Source: an uncultured Lachnospiraceae bacterium (GTDB taxonomy: Bacteria > Bacillota > Clostridia > Lachnospirales > Lachnospiraceae). From it: DNA of 64,000 bases. Location: NCBI GenBank assembly GCA_934317845.1, contig CAKRES010000004.1, positions 62,001-126,000 of the forward strand, in the 5' to 3' direction. The notes under the pieces were generated by a model, which saw only the letters and a list, made by a program, of their open reading frames with translations, was not told the DNA's origin and made no database searches. The position numbers and the translations under genes were made by a program. Positions 50,500-59,211 of the stretch are shown here, piece after piece (position 1 is the stretch's first letter; each line of letters begins with the position of its first letter).

Positions 50500-50571
50500 C
50501 TTATCTCAAAATAAGTGTGTAGAACCACTGAGATTTTCATGGATTGTATAGGAAAAAAGACACAAAAATAC

Positions 50572-50600
50572 TTGTGCGAATAGGGGTTACGTCTTATAAT
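50572..50600 (+). promoter_or_regulatory. Promoter of pta-ackA
   Basis: TTGTGC (50572-50577), exactly 17 bases, TATAAT (50595-50600). The leader to the pta GTG is about 90 bases. Between the island terminator and this promoter I see nothing else. Confidence 0.7.
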
Positions 50601-50696
50601 AAAAATAACCGTGCGTGCGAAAAATGATACGGGAATTGATGCGTTTTTGGCATGCCTATTACGTGAAAAACATGATAAGAAGAAGGGAGAAATACC

Positions 50697-51716
50697 GTGA
50701 ACTTAATTGAAAGACTGAAAGAAAGAGCCAAATTTCAGAAAATGAAGATTGTCCTTCCGGAGACAAATGATATGCGTACGATCATTGCTGCGCACAAGAT
50801 CTTAAAAGAGGGGATTGCGGATATCATTTTGATCGGTGACAGGGAACGTATTTTGTCCAATGCAGAGTCCAATCGTCTTCATGTAGAGGGGGCGCAGTTT
50901 ATTTATCCGTCTACCTTTGAACATCTGGATGAATATGTGGACGAGCTGGTGCGCCTTCGTTCCAAGAAAGGCTTAACACCGGAACGTGCCAAAGAGATCC
51001 TCGTTTCTAATTTCTTATATTTCGGTTGTATGATGGTAAAAATGGGAGAGGCAGACGGTATGGTTGCCGGTGCCTGTCATTCTTCTGCAGATGTGCTTCG
51101 TGCATCCTTGCAGGTATTAAAAACGAAGCCGGGTACTAAACTCGTATCCGCCTTTTTCGTTATGGTTGTTCCGGACTGTCAGTATGGAGCAAATGGAACG
51201 TTTATTTTTGCAGATGCAGGTCTGAATCAGAATCCGACTTCAGAGGAGCTGGCAGCCATTGCAGAATCTTCGGCAGAATCCTTCCAGACTTTAGTAGAGA
51301 AGGAACCGATCGTTGCCATGATCTCACACTCTACCAAGGGGAGTGCGTCACATCCTGATGTAGATAAGGTTGTGAAAGCAACAGAGATCTGCAAAGAAGA
51401 TAATCCATTTTTAAAGGTAGATGGAGAATTTCAGGTGGATGCTGCGATCGTTCCGGAAGTAGCACGTCTGAAAGCACCGGATAGTGAGATCGCAGGCCGT
51501 GCCAATGTATTGGTATTTCCGGATCTGGATTGTGGTAACAATGGATATAAGCTGGTTCAGCGTCTGGCGAAAGCGGAAGCATACGGACCGATCACACAGG
51601 GGTTAGCAGCTCCGGTCAACGATCTTTCCCGTGGCTGTGTGGCAGATGATATTGTCGGTGTAGTTGCGATCACCGCTGTGCAGGCGCAGCAGATGAAAGC
51701 AGAAGCCAAAAAATGA
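50697..51716 (+). CDS. pta: Phosphate acetyltransferase
   Basis: The enzyme converts acetyl-CoA and phosphate to acetyl phosphate, the first step of acetate formation. The 339 residues are the catalytic PTA_PTB domain only, the short form of Firmicutes: MKIVLPETNDMRTIIAA, DGMVAGACHSSADVLRASLQ region, ADAGLNQNPTSEELA, MISHSTKGSASHPDVDKV and FPDLDCGNNGYKLVQRL. The start is GTG with AAGGGAG eight bases upstream. ackA begins 24 bases after the stop, so the two form an operon. Confidence 0.96.
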   Translation: MNLIERLKERAKFQKMKIVLPETNDMRTIIAAHKILKEGIADIILIGDRERILSNAESNRLHVEGAQFIYPSTFEHLDEYVDELVRLRSKKGLTPERAKEILVSNFLYFGCMMVKMGEADGMVAGACHSSADVLRASLQVLKTKPGTKLVSAFFVMVVPDCQYGANGTFIFADAGLNQNPTSEELAAIAESSAESFQTLVEKEPIVAMISHSTKGSASHPDVDKVVKATEICKEDNPFLKVDGEFQVDAAIVPEVARLKAPDSEIAGRANVLVFPDLDCGNNGYKLVQRLAKAEAYGPITQGLAAPVNDLSRGCVADDIVGVVAITAVQAQQMKAEAKK

Positions 51717-51740
51717 TGAGATAAAAAATGGAGGATAGAT

Positions 51741-52937
51741 ATGAACGTATTAGTAATTAACTGTGGTAGTTCTTCTTTGAAATACCAGTTGATCGATTCT
51801 GAGAGTGAGAATGTGTTAGCAAAGGGACTTTGTGAGCGTATCACCATTGAGGGCAGCTCTCTGACCCACACGGCTGCCGGAAAGGAAAAAGTAGTGATTG
51901 AAAAACCAATGCCGGATCACACCGAAGCAGTAAAGCTTGTATTAGAGCAGCTTACTGATCCGGAGCATGGTGTGATCAAAAGCCTTTCTGAGATCGGAGC
52001 AGTCGGACACCGCATCGTACATGGTGGAGAGAAATTTGCTTCTTCTACCGTTATTACCGATGAAGTGATCAAAGCGATCGAAGAGTGTAACGATCTTGCA
52101 CCGCTTCATAACCCGGCAAATCTGATCGGTATCAATGCCTGCCGCGAGTGTATGCCGGAGGTTCCGATGGTTGCGGTATTTGATACAGCATTTCATCAGA
52201 CGATGCCAAAGAAAGCGTTTCTTTACGGACTTCCATATGATTACTATGAGAAGGATAAGGTGCGCCGCTATGGATTCCATGGTACTTCACACAGCTTCGT
52301 AAGCAAGCGTGCGATCGAAGTGCTCGGCCTTGATGCCAATGACTCCAAGGTGATCGTATGTCATCTGGGAAATGGCGCAAGCGTTTGTGCCGTATTAAAT
52401 GGACAGTCCGTAGATACCAGTATGGGACTGACCCCGTTAGAGGGATTGATCATGGGAACCCGTTCCGGAGATATTGATCCTGCCATTATCGAATACATTG
52501 CCAAGAAAGAGAATCTTTCCTTAGAAGAGATCATGACGGTACTCAACAAGAAATCCGGTGTTGCCGGACTTTCCAAAGTCAGCAGTGATTTCCGTGATCT
52601 GGACGAAGCTGCCAATGCCGGAAATGAGCTTGCGGCTACCACACTTCAGGTATATGCCTACCATGTAGCCAAATACATTGGTTCCTACGTGGCAGCCATG
52701 AACGGTGTGGATGCGATCTGCTTTACCGCAGGAATCGGAGAGAACAATGCGACGGTACGCCGCCTTGTGATGGGATATTTAGGCTATTTAGGAATCAAGC
52801 TGGATGAGAAAGCCAATGCGATCCGCGGAGAGGAAATCCGCATTTCCACTGCAGATTCCAGCGTGCCTGTTATGGTGATCCCGACAAATGAGGAGCTTGC
52901 CATTGCAAGAGAAACCGTGGCTTTGACAACAAAGTAA
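51741..52937 (+). CDS. ackA: Acetate kinase
   Basis: The 398-residue ASKHA enzyme makes ATP and acetate from acetyl phosphate. Signatures are NVLVINCGSSSLKYQLID, GHRIVHGGEKF, VFDTAFHQTMP, YGFHGTSHSFV, HLGNGASVCAV and FTAGIGENNATVRRLV. The length is normal. No terminator is visible before the next promoter, which overlaps the space right after the stop codon. Confidence 0.97.
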   Translation: MNVLVINCGSSSLKYQLIDSESENVLAKGLCERITIEGSSLTHTAAGKEKVVIEKPMPDHTEAVKLVLEQLTDPEHGVIKSLSEIGAVGHRIVHGGEKFASSTVITDEVIKAIEECNDLAPLHNPANLIGINACRECMPEVPMVAVFDTAFHQTMPKKAFLYGLPYDYYEKDKVRRYGFHGTSHSFVSKRAIEVLGLDANDSKVIVCHLGNGASVCAVLNGQSVDTSMGLTPLEGLIMGTRSGDIDPAIIEYIAKKENLSLEEIMTVLNKKSGVAGLSKVSSDFRDLDEAANAGNELAATTLQVYAYHVAKYIGSYVAAMNGVDAICFTAGIGENNATVRRLVMGYLGYLGIKLDEKANAIRGEEIRISTADSSVPVMVIPTNEELAIARETVALTTK

Positions 52938-52954
52938 GGAAATGAAAAAATTTG

Positions 52955-52983
52955 TTGACAAAGGGTAGACAGGTATGTATAAT
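52955..52983 (+). promoter_or_regulatory. Consensus promoter of yceD-rpmF
   Basis: TTGACA (52955-52960), exactly 17 bases, TATAAT (52978-52983): a perfect sigma-A consensus, the strongest promoter in the window, as suits a ribosomal protein operon. The expected start near 52990 leaves only about 14 bases of leader. Confidence 0.93.
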
Positions 52984-53003
52984 GGGAAAAGTGTGGTGAG
53001 TTT

Positions 53004-53528
53004 ATGGTAATAAAACTTTCTAACATATTGTCCGTTCCGAACAAATCGGAGGAGATGGATGCAGACATTACGCTTACATCGATTGATGGTCGTGGCAGTG
53101 CCTATGAGATCACATCGAAGGAACCGGTACATGTGAAGCTTACGAATCTGGGTGGACAGAAGATCCATTTGGAAGCACATATTGTATGTTCCGTTGCGAT
53201 CCCGTGTGACCGTTGTTTAAAGGATGTCATTCATGACTATGACATTGAAGTGGATCGAAAGTTGAATGTCAGTGAATCGGAAGACAATGATGATTTGGAT
53301 GATGTAAACTACATCAAAGAGTATAATCTGGATATAGATATGCTTGTTTATGAAGAGGTGACCTTACGTCTGCCAACAAAGAACCTGTGCAGGGAAGACT
53401 GCAAAGGAATCTGTCCGGTGTGCGGAGCCGATCTGAATCATAAGGAATGTGGTTGTGACCGCAAGGTGTACGACCCAAGAATGTCAGATGTCCTTGATAT
53501 ATTCAACAATTATTTTAAGGAGGTGTGA
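53004..53528 (+). CDS. YceD/DUF177-family protein
   Basis: The 174-residue protein belongs to the YceD (YlbN) family, linked in other bacteria and plants to 23S rRNA maturation. It shows CDRCLKDVIHDYDIEV near 70 and a C-terminal Cys block, CREDCKGICPVCGADLNHKECGC (about 131-153), which probably binds zinc. It is followed directly by rpmF, the universal partner of this family. The GTGGTGAG ribosome site is weak for such a strong promoter. Confidence 0.9.
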   Translation: MVIKLSNILSVPNKSEEMDADITLTSIDGRGSAYEITSKEPVHVKLTNLGGQKIHLEAHIVCSVAIPCDRCLKDVIHDYDIEVDRKLNVSESEDNDDLDDVNYIKEYNLDIDMLVYEEVTLRLPTKNLCREDCKGICPVCGADLNHKECGCDRKVYDPRMSDVLDIFNNYFKEV

Positions 53529-53530
53529 TC

Positions 53531-53710
53531 ATGTCAATCTGTCCTAAGAATAAATCTTCAAAAGCAAGAAGAGATAAGAGAAGAGCGAACTGGAAAATGA
53601 GTGCTCCAACATTAGTGAAGTGCAGCAACTGCGGTGAATTAATGATGCCTCATAGAGTTTGCAAGGCTTGCGGTAACTACAACAAAAAAGAGATCGTAAG
53701 TGCAAACTAA
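53531..53710 (+). CDS. rpmF: 50S ribosomal protein L32, zinc-binding form
   Basis: The 59-residue protein has the L32 opening SICPKNKSSKARRDKRRANW and four zinc Cys in two CxxC pairs (31, 34, 44, 47), the C+ type that depends on zinc. AAGGAGGTG lies upstream and overlaps the yceD stop; the ATG at 53531 is used rather than the in-frame ATA-preceded upstream codon at 53525. A terminator follows. Confidence 0.96.
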   Translation: MSICPKNKSSKARRDKRRANWKMSAPTLVKCSNCGELMMPHRVCKACGNYNKKEIVSAN

Positions 53711-53725
53711 TAAAACGAATAACAG

Positions 53726-53768
53726 AAAGGGCTGTCGTGCTAAGAAATTAGAGCGACAGTCCTTTTTT
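53726..53768 (+). terminator. Intrinsic terminator after rpmF
   Basis: A long stem: AAAGGGCTGTCG pairs with CGACAGTCCTTT with one G-T pair, and an inner CTAA/TTAG extension closes on a GAAA tetraloop; six T follow. GNRA-type loop and T run make it a strong terminator. Confidence 0.92.
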
Positions 53769-53792
53769 GTGTCTAAAAGCGGGAGGCAAAAT

Positions 53793-53821
53793 TTGCAAAT
53801 CACATGTTTTTGTGATATATT
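53793..53821 (+). promoter_or_regulatory. Promoter of the plsX-rnc-smc-ftsY operon with internal dyad
   Basis: TTGCAA (53793-53798), 17 bases, TATATT (53816-53821). The spacer holds ATCACA (53799-53804) and TGTGAT (53811-53816), perfect six-base inverted arms six bases apart. A protein bound there would cover both promoter elements. No FapR-type site is seen. Confidence 0.55.
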
Positions 53822-53870
53822 GTAATTTGATTTATTGTGCGAATTGAGTTGAAAACAGTGGAGGTAGAAT

Positions 53871-54890
53871 ATGAGCGAATATGTTACAGTTGCCGTGGAT
53901 GCCATGGGCGGAGATAACGGTGCAAAGGAAATGGTCATGGGTGCTGTGCTTGCAACCAAAGAGAACGATACCGTACACATTGTGCTTTGCGGTGATGAAC
54001 AGACGATCACAAAGGAGCTTTCCGATTACGAATACGACAAGGAACGCATCCGTGTCGTAGCTACTACACAGGAAGTAAGCTGTGATGCCTCCCCTGTGAT
54101 GGAGATCCAGAAGAAAAAGGATTCCTCTATGGTAGTTGCCATGAAGCTGGTAAAAAGCGGAGAAGCAGATGCATTTATTTCTGCCGGAAGCTCAGGAGCT
54201 GTGTTAGTTGGTGGTCAGGTTTTGGTAGGCCGTATGAAGGGGGTGGATCGCGCTCCTTTAGCTCCGATCATTCCGAATAAGGAAGGTGTTTCTTTGCTGA
54301 TTGACTGTGGGGCGAATATGGATTGTAAACCGCATCAGCTGGTACAGTTTGCCAAGATGGGTTCTGTCTATATGGAAAATGTGGTCGGGATCAAGAACCC
54401 GCGCGTCGGCATTGTCAATGTCGGAGTAGAGGAAGCCAAAGGAAATAATCTTGTAAAAGAAACCTACCCACTGCTCAAGGCGTGTGACGATATTAACTTT
54501 ATCGGAAGTGTAGAACCGCGTGATGTGCCATACGGCGTATGTGATGTCATTGTGTGTGATGCCTTTGTTGGAAATGTGATCCTGAAGCTTTCGGAAGGAC
54601 TTGCAATGGCTCTTGTAAAGATGATCAAGGAAGAGGTAATGAAGAGCACCCGTACCAAGATCGGAGGAGCATTAGTAAAGCCGGCATTAAAAGGCGTGAT
54701 GAAGAAATTCGATGCGACCGAATATGGCGGAGCACCACTGCTCGGCTTAAACGGTCTGGTTGTAAAGATTCATGGAAATGCGACGCACCTGGAAATGAAA
54801 AATGCGGTGCTTCAGTGCGTGGACTTTACGGAGAATAAGATCAACGATAAGATCCGTGAGAAGATTCAGGCAACTGTTGCGCAGAAGTAG
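53871..54890 (+). CDS. plsX: Phosphate acyltransferase PlsX
   Basis: PlsX makes acyl phosphate from acyl-ACP, the entry to phosphatidic acid in Gram-positives; it is a peripheral membrane enzyme. The 339 residues include VAVDAMGGDNGAKEMV, DAFISAGSSGAVLVGG, LIDCGANMDCKPHQLVQFA, VGIVNVGVEEAKGN, CDVIVCDAFVGNVILKLSEG and EYGGAPLLGLNG. The usual downstream acpP is absent; rnc follows after 22 bases. Confidence 0.97.
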   Translation: MSEYVTVAVDAMGGDNGAKEMVMGAVLATKENDTVHIVLCGDEQTITKELSDYEYDKERIRVVATTQEVSCDASPVMEIQKKKDSSMVVAMKLVKSGEADAFISAGSSGAVLVGGQVLVGRMKGVDRAPLAPIIPNKEGVSLLIDCGANMDCKPHQLVQFAKMGSVYMENVVGIKNPRVGIVNVGVEEAKGNNLVKETYPLLKACDDINFIGSVEPRDVPYGVCDVIVCDAFVGNVILKLSEGLAMALVKMIKEEVMKSTRTKIGGALVKPALKGVMKKFDATEYGGAPLLGLNGLVVKIHGNATHLEMKNAVLQCVDFTENKINDKIREKIQATVAQK

Positions 54891-54912
54891 TGAGAAAAAG
54901 GGGGATTTTCTT

Positions 54913-55617
54913 ATGGAAATGCCGGAGCTTAATAAATTAGAGGAAGCACTTTGTTATACGTTTCAAGATCGTTCGCATTTGCTGTTGGCGCTGACACACA
55001 GCTCCTATGCCAATGAACATCATCGTATGACGAAGGGGCAGTACAACGAGCGTATCGAATATCTGGGAGATGCAGTGTTAGAGCTGATCGTCAGTGACTT
55101 TTTATATAAACATCATCCGGAGAAATCCGAGGGCGAGATGACACGTACCAGAGCCAGTCTGGTATGTGAATTTACGCTGGCACAGTGCGCCAGAGAGATT
55201 TCTCTTGGAGATTATATTTTTCTTAGCAAAGGAGAAGATCTGACCGGGGGAAGAAAGCGGGATTCCATTTTATCGGATGCCTTTGAGGCAGTGCTCGGTG
55301 CGATTTATCTGGATGGCGGCATGGAGCCTGCCAGTGCGTTTATCCATCGGATCCTGCTTACTGATATTGAGAGCAAGCAGTTGTTTTATGATTCCAAAAC
55401 GAAACTGCAGGAGATTGTACAGGCGAAAAAGGGGCAGACGCTTTCTTATGAGATCATTGATGTGTGTGGACCGGAGCACGACAAGAAGTTTGTGGCACAG
55501 GTTCTGATCAATGACCGGCCGATGGGACAGGGAAGCGGACATACCAAAAAAGCGGCGGAGCAGCATGCGGCATATCAGACGCTTCTTGATCTGAAGAAAA
55601 AAGAAAAGGGACAGTAG
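54913..55617 (+). CDS. rnc: Ribonuclease III
   Basis: The 234-residue enzyme cuts double-stranded RNA in rRNA and mRNA maturation. The catalytic domain has NERIEYLGDA (45-54, Glu49 and Asp53) and SDAFEAVLGAIYLDGG with the second acidic pair; the C-terminal dsRNA-binding domain ends in GSGHTKKAAEQHAAYQTLL. The frame is open upstream into plsX, but AGGGGGA is placed for ATG 54913. Its stop is one base before the smc ATG. Confidence 0.97.
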   Translation: MEMPELNKLEEALCYTFQDRSHLLLALTHSSYANEHHRMTKGQYNERIEYLGDAVLELIVSDFLYKHHPEKSEGEMTRTRASLVCEFTLAQCAREISLGDYIFLSKGEDLTGGRKRDSILSDAFEAVLGAIYLDGGMEPASAFIHRILLTDIESKQLFYDSKTKLQEIVQAKKGQTLSYEIIDVCGPEHDKKFVAQVLINDRPMGQGSGHTKKAAEQHAAYQTLLDLKKKEKGQ

Positions 55618-55618
55618 T

Positions 55619-58600
55619 ATGTATTTAAAGAGTATAGAGATCAATGGATTTAAATCCTTTGCCAATCGAATGGTATTTGAATTTGAACATGGATTTACCG
55701 GTATTGTTGGACCGAACGGTTCCGGCAAAAGTAACGTGGCCGATGCGGTGCGCTGGGTGCTCGGAGAACAGAGTGCTAAGCAGCTTCGTGGAACCAAAAT
55801 GGAGGACGTTATTTTTGCGGGTACCGAAAATCGTAAACCACTGGGATTTGCCTATGTTGCACTTACTATGGACAACAGTGATCATTCTCTGCCTGTGGAA
55901 TACGATGAGGTGATCGTGGCAAGAAGAGTCTATCGTTCCGGGGAATCCGAGTATCTTATGAATGGTTCGACCTGCCGTCTGAAAGATGTGCAGAATCTGT
56001 TTATGGATACCGGTGTCGGAAAGGAAGGCTATTCGATCATTGGACAGGGTCAGATCGATAAGATCCTGAGTGGTAAGCCGGAAGAACGACGGGAGCTGTT
56101 TGACGAGGCTGCCGGTATCGTGAAATACAAGAAAAACAAAGCGGCAGCGGAAAAGTCGCTGGAGCATGAGCGGGACAATTTAACGCGTGTCAACGATATT
56201 ATTTCCGAGCTGGAGCGTCAGGTTGGACCGCTTAAGGAACAGTCGGAGGTTGCCCGACAGTTTTTAAAATACAAGGAAGATTTAAAGACGCTTGATGTCA
56301 ATACGTTCCTGTTGGAAAGTGATGAGATCAAAACCTCGCAGGAAGAGATTGCGAAAAAGACCGAGATCATTGCCGGGGATTTGGAAGAGACAAAGGAAAA
56401 GCTTACTGAAACCAAACAGGAATACGAAGCGTTAGAGCAGCAAAAGGAACAGGCAAGCCTTGTGACGGAGCAGAAGCGTACACAGATTGCAGAACTGAAA
56501 CTGACGATCCAGAAGGCAGAGGGCGAGATCAATGTATTCCGGGAGCAGATCAACACCGCAAAGATGAACGATTCGCACATTACCGGACGATTGACACAGA
56601 TCGAGGAGTCACTGCTTGCCAAGAGCCAGGAGAAAGAAGAACTCTACGAGAAGAAGTCTGTGTTTGATGAGCAGCTGGATGAGATCTCTGATCGGGAAAC
56701 AGAAGCAGAAGAGGCACTGGATAAGACAAAGCAGACGATCACTTCTTTGCAGGAGCGCATTGATACCTATAAATCAGATATTGTTGCATTTGTCAGTGAA
56801 TCCGCAGAATTAAAAGGAAAAGTGGCGCGTTACGATGCCATGTTGGAAAATGTAACGCTTCGTAAGGCGGAGTTAAACCAGAGAAAGCTTACCTATACCT
56901 CTAATGTACAGGCACAGCAGCAGATCCTTTCGGAATGTGAGGAGAAAAGAAAAGAGCTGACGCAGGAGTTAGATACCCTGCTTGCCGATACAGATAAAAA
57001 TGAAGAACTGTTAAAGAGCTTAAGTGAAAAGCTGAATCTGAACCGTTCGAAGATCTCTAATGCAGAGCAGGAATTTCACCGCAGCCGTTCCCAGCTGGAA
57101 ACCTTGAAGAATATGGCAGAACGGTATGATGGCTATGGAAGCAGCATCAAACGCGTGATGGAGGAGAAGAAGAAAACTCCGGGAATCTACGGTGTGGTAG
57201 CGGATATCATTACTGTACAGAAAAATTATGAAACAGCAGTGGAAACCGCATTGGGCGGCTCTATTCAGAATATTGTCACCGACAATGAGCAGACGGCAAA
57301 GCAGATGATCGCCATTTTGAAAAAGGAACGTGCCGGACGTGCTACTTTCCTGCCACTTTCCAGCATTTCCCCACGGGGTGGTTTTCATGAGCCGAATGCC
57401 TTGAAGGAACAGGGAGTCATTGGACTTGCCCATACGCTGGTGCAGGTGGACGATAAGTACAAAAAACTCATGGAGCATTTGCTCGGCCGGATCCTGGTTG
57501 TCGATCATATTGATCACGCCATTGCGATCGCAAGAAAATACCGCCAGAGTCTTCGTATTGTTACCGTAGACGGGGAGAGCATCAATCCGGGTGGTGCCAT
57601 GTCCGGTGGTGCATACCGCAACAGCAGTAATCTGCTTGGACGAAAACGTGAGATGGAAGAGCTTTCCAAACGGATGGAAGACAGCAAGCTTGTACTCGAA
57701 GAAGCGAAAAAGAAGGAAACGCAGATCCAGCTTGCCAGACAGGAACACAAACAACTGGCAGAACAGTATGCCGACCGGCTTCAGGCGATCAAGCTTTCAG
57801 AAAATACGATCAAACTAAGTGAACAACAGGCAGAGGAACGTCTGACAGACTTGAAGAAATCAGAGGAGCATGTAGATTCCGAGTTTAAAGAGCTGGAACA
57901 GCAGATCCAGACGATCACAAAGAGCAAGGAAGAGCTTTATGCCGGAAATGTGGCACAGGAAGAGGCCATGAATGACCGCGAAAAGTCGATCAAGGATCTG
58001 GAAGAACAGATCACGAAACTGACGGAGCAGGAAACGAAGGAGCAGGAAGCGTTAAATGCGACACAGATGGAGATCACGACCGTCGAGCAGCAGAGTTCGT
58101 TCATTATGACGAACCTAAAGCGTATCCGGGAGGAAGAACGGGTGCTTGCGCTTGAGAAGGAAGAGCTGATTGAAAAGACCGGTGTGGCATATGAGGAAAT
58201 GGAACGCATCACAAGCAGTATTGCCTCTTGCAACCAGAAAATTGCTTCCTCCAAAGAGCAGCAGGAAGTATATGAAAAGGAACTGGCTGCAATGAAGGAA
58301 GAAATGGAGCGTGTCAGTGCGAGCCATAAGACATTTTTTGCCAAACATGAGGAGCTTACCGCACGTCTTTCCGAACTGGACAAAGAGAGCTTCCGTCTGG
58401 AAACGCAAAAAGAAAAGCGCAGTGAGCAGCTTAGGGATTTAAATGATTACATGTGGACAGAATATGAATTAGACTACTACAATGCGCAGGCACTCCGGGA
58501 TGAAACACTTACGGATCTTACTGATCTGAAAAAGCAGAGCAGTTTGTTGAAACGCAAGATTAAGGAGCTTGGAGATGTCAACGTCAACTCGATTGAAGAG

Positions 58601-59194
58601 TACAAGGAAGTATCAGAGCGTTACGAATTTTTATCCGGACAGAAAGAGGACATTGTAACATCCGAACAGAACCTGCTCGGCATCTTAGAAGAACTGGATT
58701 CCAAAATGCGGGAGCAGTTCTCCGAGAAATTTGCAGAGATCCAGGATATGTTTGCTGTTGTGTTTAAGGAAATGTTTGGTGGTGGAAAGGCAAGTCTGTT
58801 GCTCAATGAGGAGGAAGATATTTTAACTGCCGGAATCCAGATCAATGCGCAGCCGCCGGGAAAGAAGCTGCAGAACATGATGCAGTTATCCGGTGGAGAA
58901 AAGGCATTGACTGCAATTGCTTTATTATTTGCCATTCAGAATTTGAAACCGTCACCATTCTGTCTGCTGGATGAGATTGAAGCGGCACTGGATGACAGTA
59001 ACGTAGACCGGTTTGCCGGATATATACATAAGCTGACTGCCCATACGCAGTTCATCGTTATTACACATCGACGCGGAACGATGACGGCAGCAGATGTGCT
59101 TTACGGTATCACGATGCAGGAGAAGGGTGTATCTACCCTTGTCAGTGTCAACCTGATCGAGGAGCAGTTGGAAAAAGAAGAGAAGAAAGAATAA
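55619..59194 (+). CDS. smc: Chromosome partition protein SMC
   Basis: The 1191-residue condensin ATPase has Walker A GPNGSGKS (31-38), the Q-loop region GQGQIDKILSGKPEERR, two long coiled-coil arms (about 165-505 and 680-1020), a central hinge (about 515-640: GIYGVVADIITV, SINPGGAMSGG) and the C-terminal signature LSGGEKALTAIALLFAI with Walker B FCLLDEIEAALDD. The length is normal. It begins one base after rnc without its own clear ribosome site, so it is translated by coupling. ScpA and ScpB are not in the window. Confidence 0.97.
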   Translation: MYLKSIEINGFKSFANRMVFEFEHGFTGIVGPNGSGKSNVADAVRWVLGEQSAKQLRGTKMEDVIFAGTENRKPLGFAYVALTMDNSDHSLPVEYDEVIVARRVYRSGESEYLMNGSTCRLKDVQNLFMDTGVGKEGYSIIGQGQIDKILSGKPEERRELFDEAAGIVKYKKNKAAAEKSLEHERDNLTRVNDIISELERQVGPLKEQSEVARQFLKYKEDLKTLDVNTFLLESDEIKTSQEEIAKKTEIIAGDLEETKEKLTETKQEYEALEQQKEQASLVTEQKRTQIAELKLTIQKAEGEINVFREQINTAKMNDSHITGRLTQIEESLLAKSQEKEELYEKKSVFDEQLDEISDRETEAEEALDKTKQTITSLQERIDTYKSDIVAFVSESAELKGKVARYDAMLENVTLRKAELNQRKLTYTSNVQAQQQILSECEEKRKELTQELDTLLADTDKNEELLKSLSEKLNLNRSKISNAEQEFHRSRSQLETLKNMAERYDGYGSSIKRVMEEKKKTPGIYGVVADIITVQKNYETAVETALGGSIQNIVTDNEQTAKQMIAILKKERAGRATFLPLSSISPRGGFHEPNALKEQGVIGLAHTLVQVDDKYKKLMEHLLGRILVVDHIDHAIAIARKYRQSLRIVTVDGESINPGGAMSGGAYRNSSNLLGRKREMEELSKRMEDSKLVLEEAKKKETQIQLARQEHKQLAEQYADRLQAIKLSENTIKLSEQQAEERLTDLKKSEEHVDSEFKELEQQIQTITKSKEELYAGNVAQEEAMNDREKSIKDLEEQITKLTEQETKEQEALNATQMEITTVEQQSSFIMTNLKRIREEERVLALEKEELIEKTGVAYEEMERITSSIASCNQKIASSKEQQEVYEKELAAMKEEMERVSASHKTFFAKHEELTARLSELDKESFRLETQKEKRSEQLRDLNDYMWTEYELDYYNAQALRDETLTDLTDLKKQSSLLKRKIKELGDVNVNSIEEYKEVSERYEFLSGQKEDIVTSEQNLLGILEELDSKMREQFSEKFAEIQDMFAVVFKEMFGGGKASLLLNEEEDILTAGIQINAQPPGKKLQNMMQLSGGEKALTAIALLFAIQNLKPSPFCLLDEIEAALDDSNVDRFAGYIHKLTAHTQFIVITHRRGTMTAADVLYGITMQEKGVSTLVSVNLIEEQLEKEEKKE

Positions 59195-59211
59195 GATAAG
59201 AGGTGATAGAA

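Noticed and set aside
45119..50500. The island as a prophage or transposon
   Set aside because: No transposase, integrase, terminal repeats or phage structural genes are visible; only defence-like and secreted-protein genes.
50601..50696. Riboswitch in the pta leader
   Set aside because: The leader is only about 90 bases, and I see no conserved aptamer core or terminator/antiterminator pair.
54802..54912. N-terminal extension of RNase III into plsX
   Set aside because: The extra 37 codons overlap conserved plsX sequence, and the ribosome site is placed for ATG 54913.
57020..57754. 244-codon - strand open frame inside smc
   Set aside because: Opposite a well-conserved coding region, without a start signal or recognisable protein features; a frame shadow.
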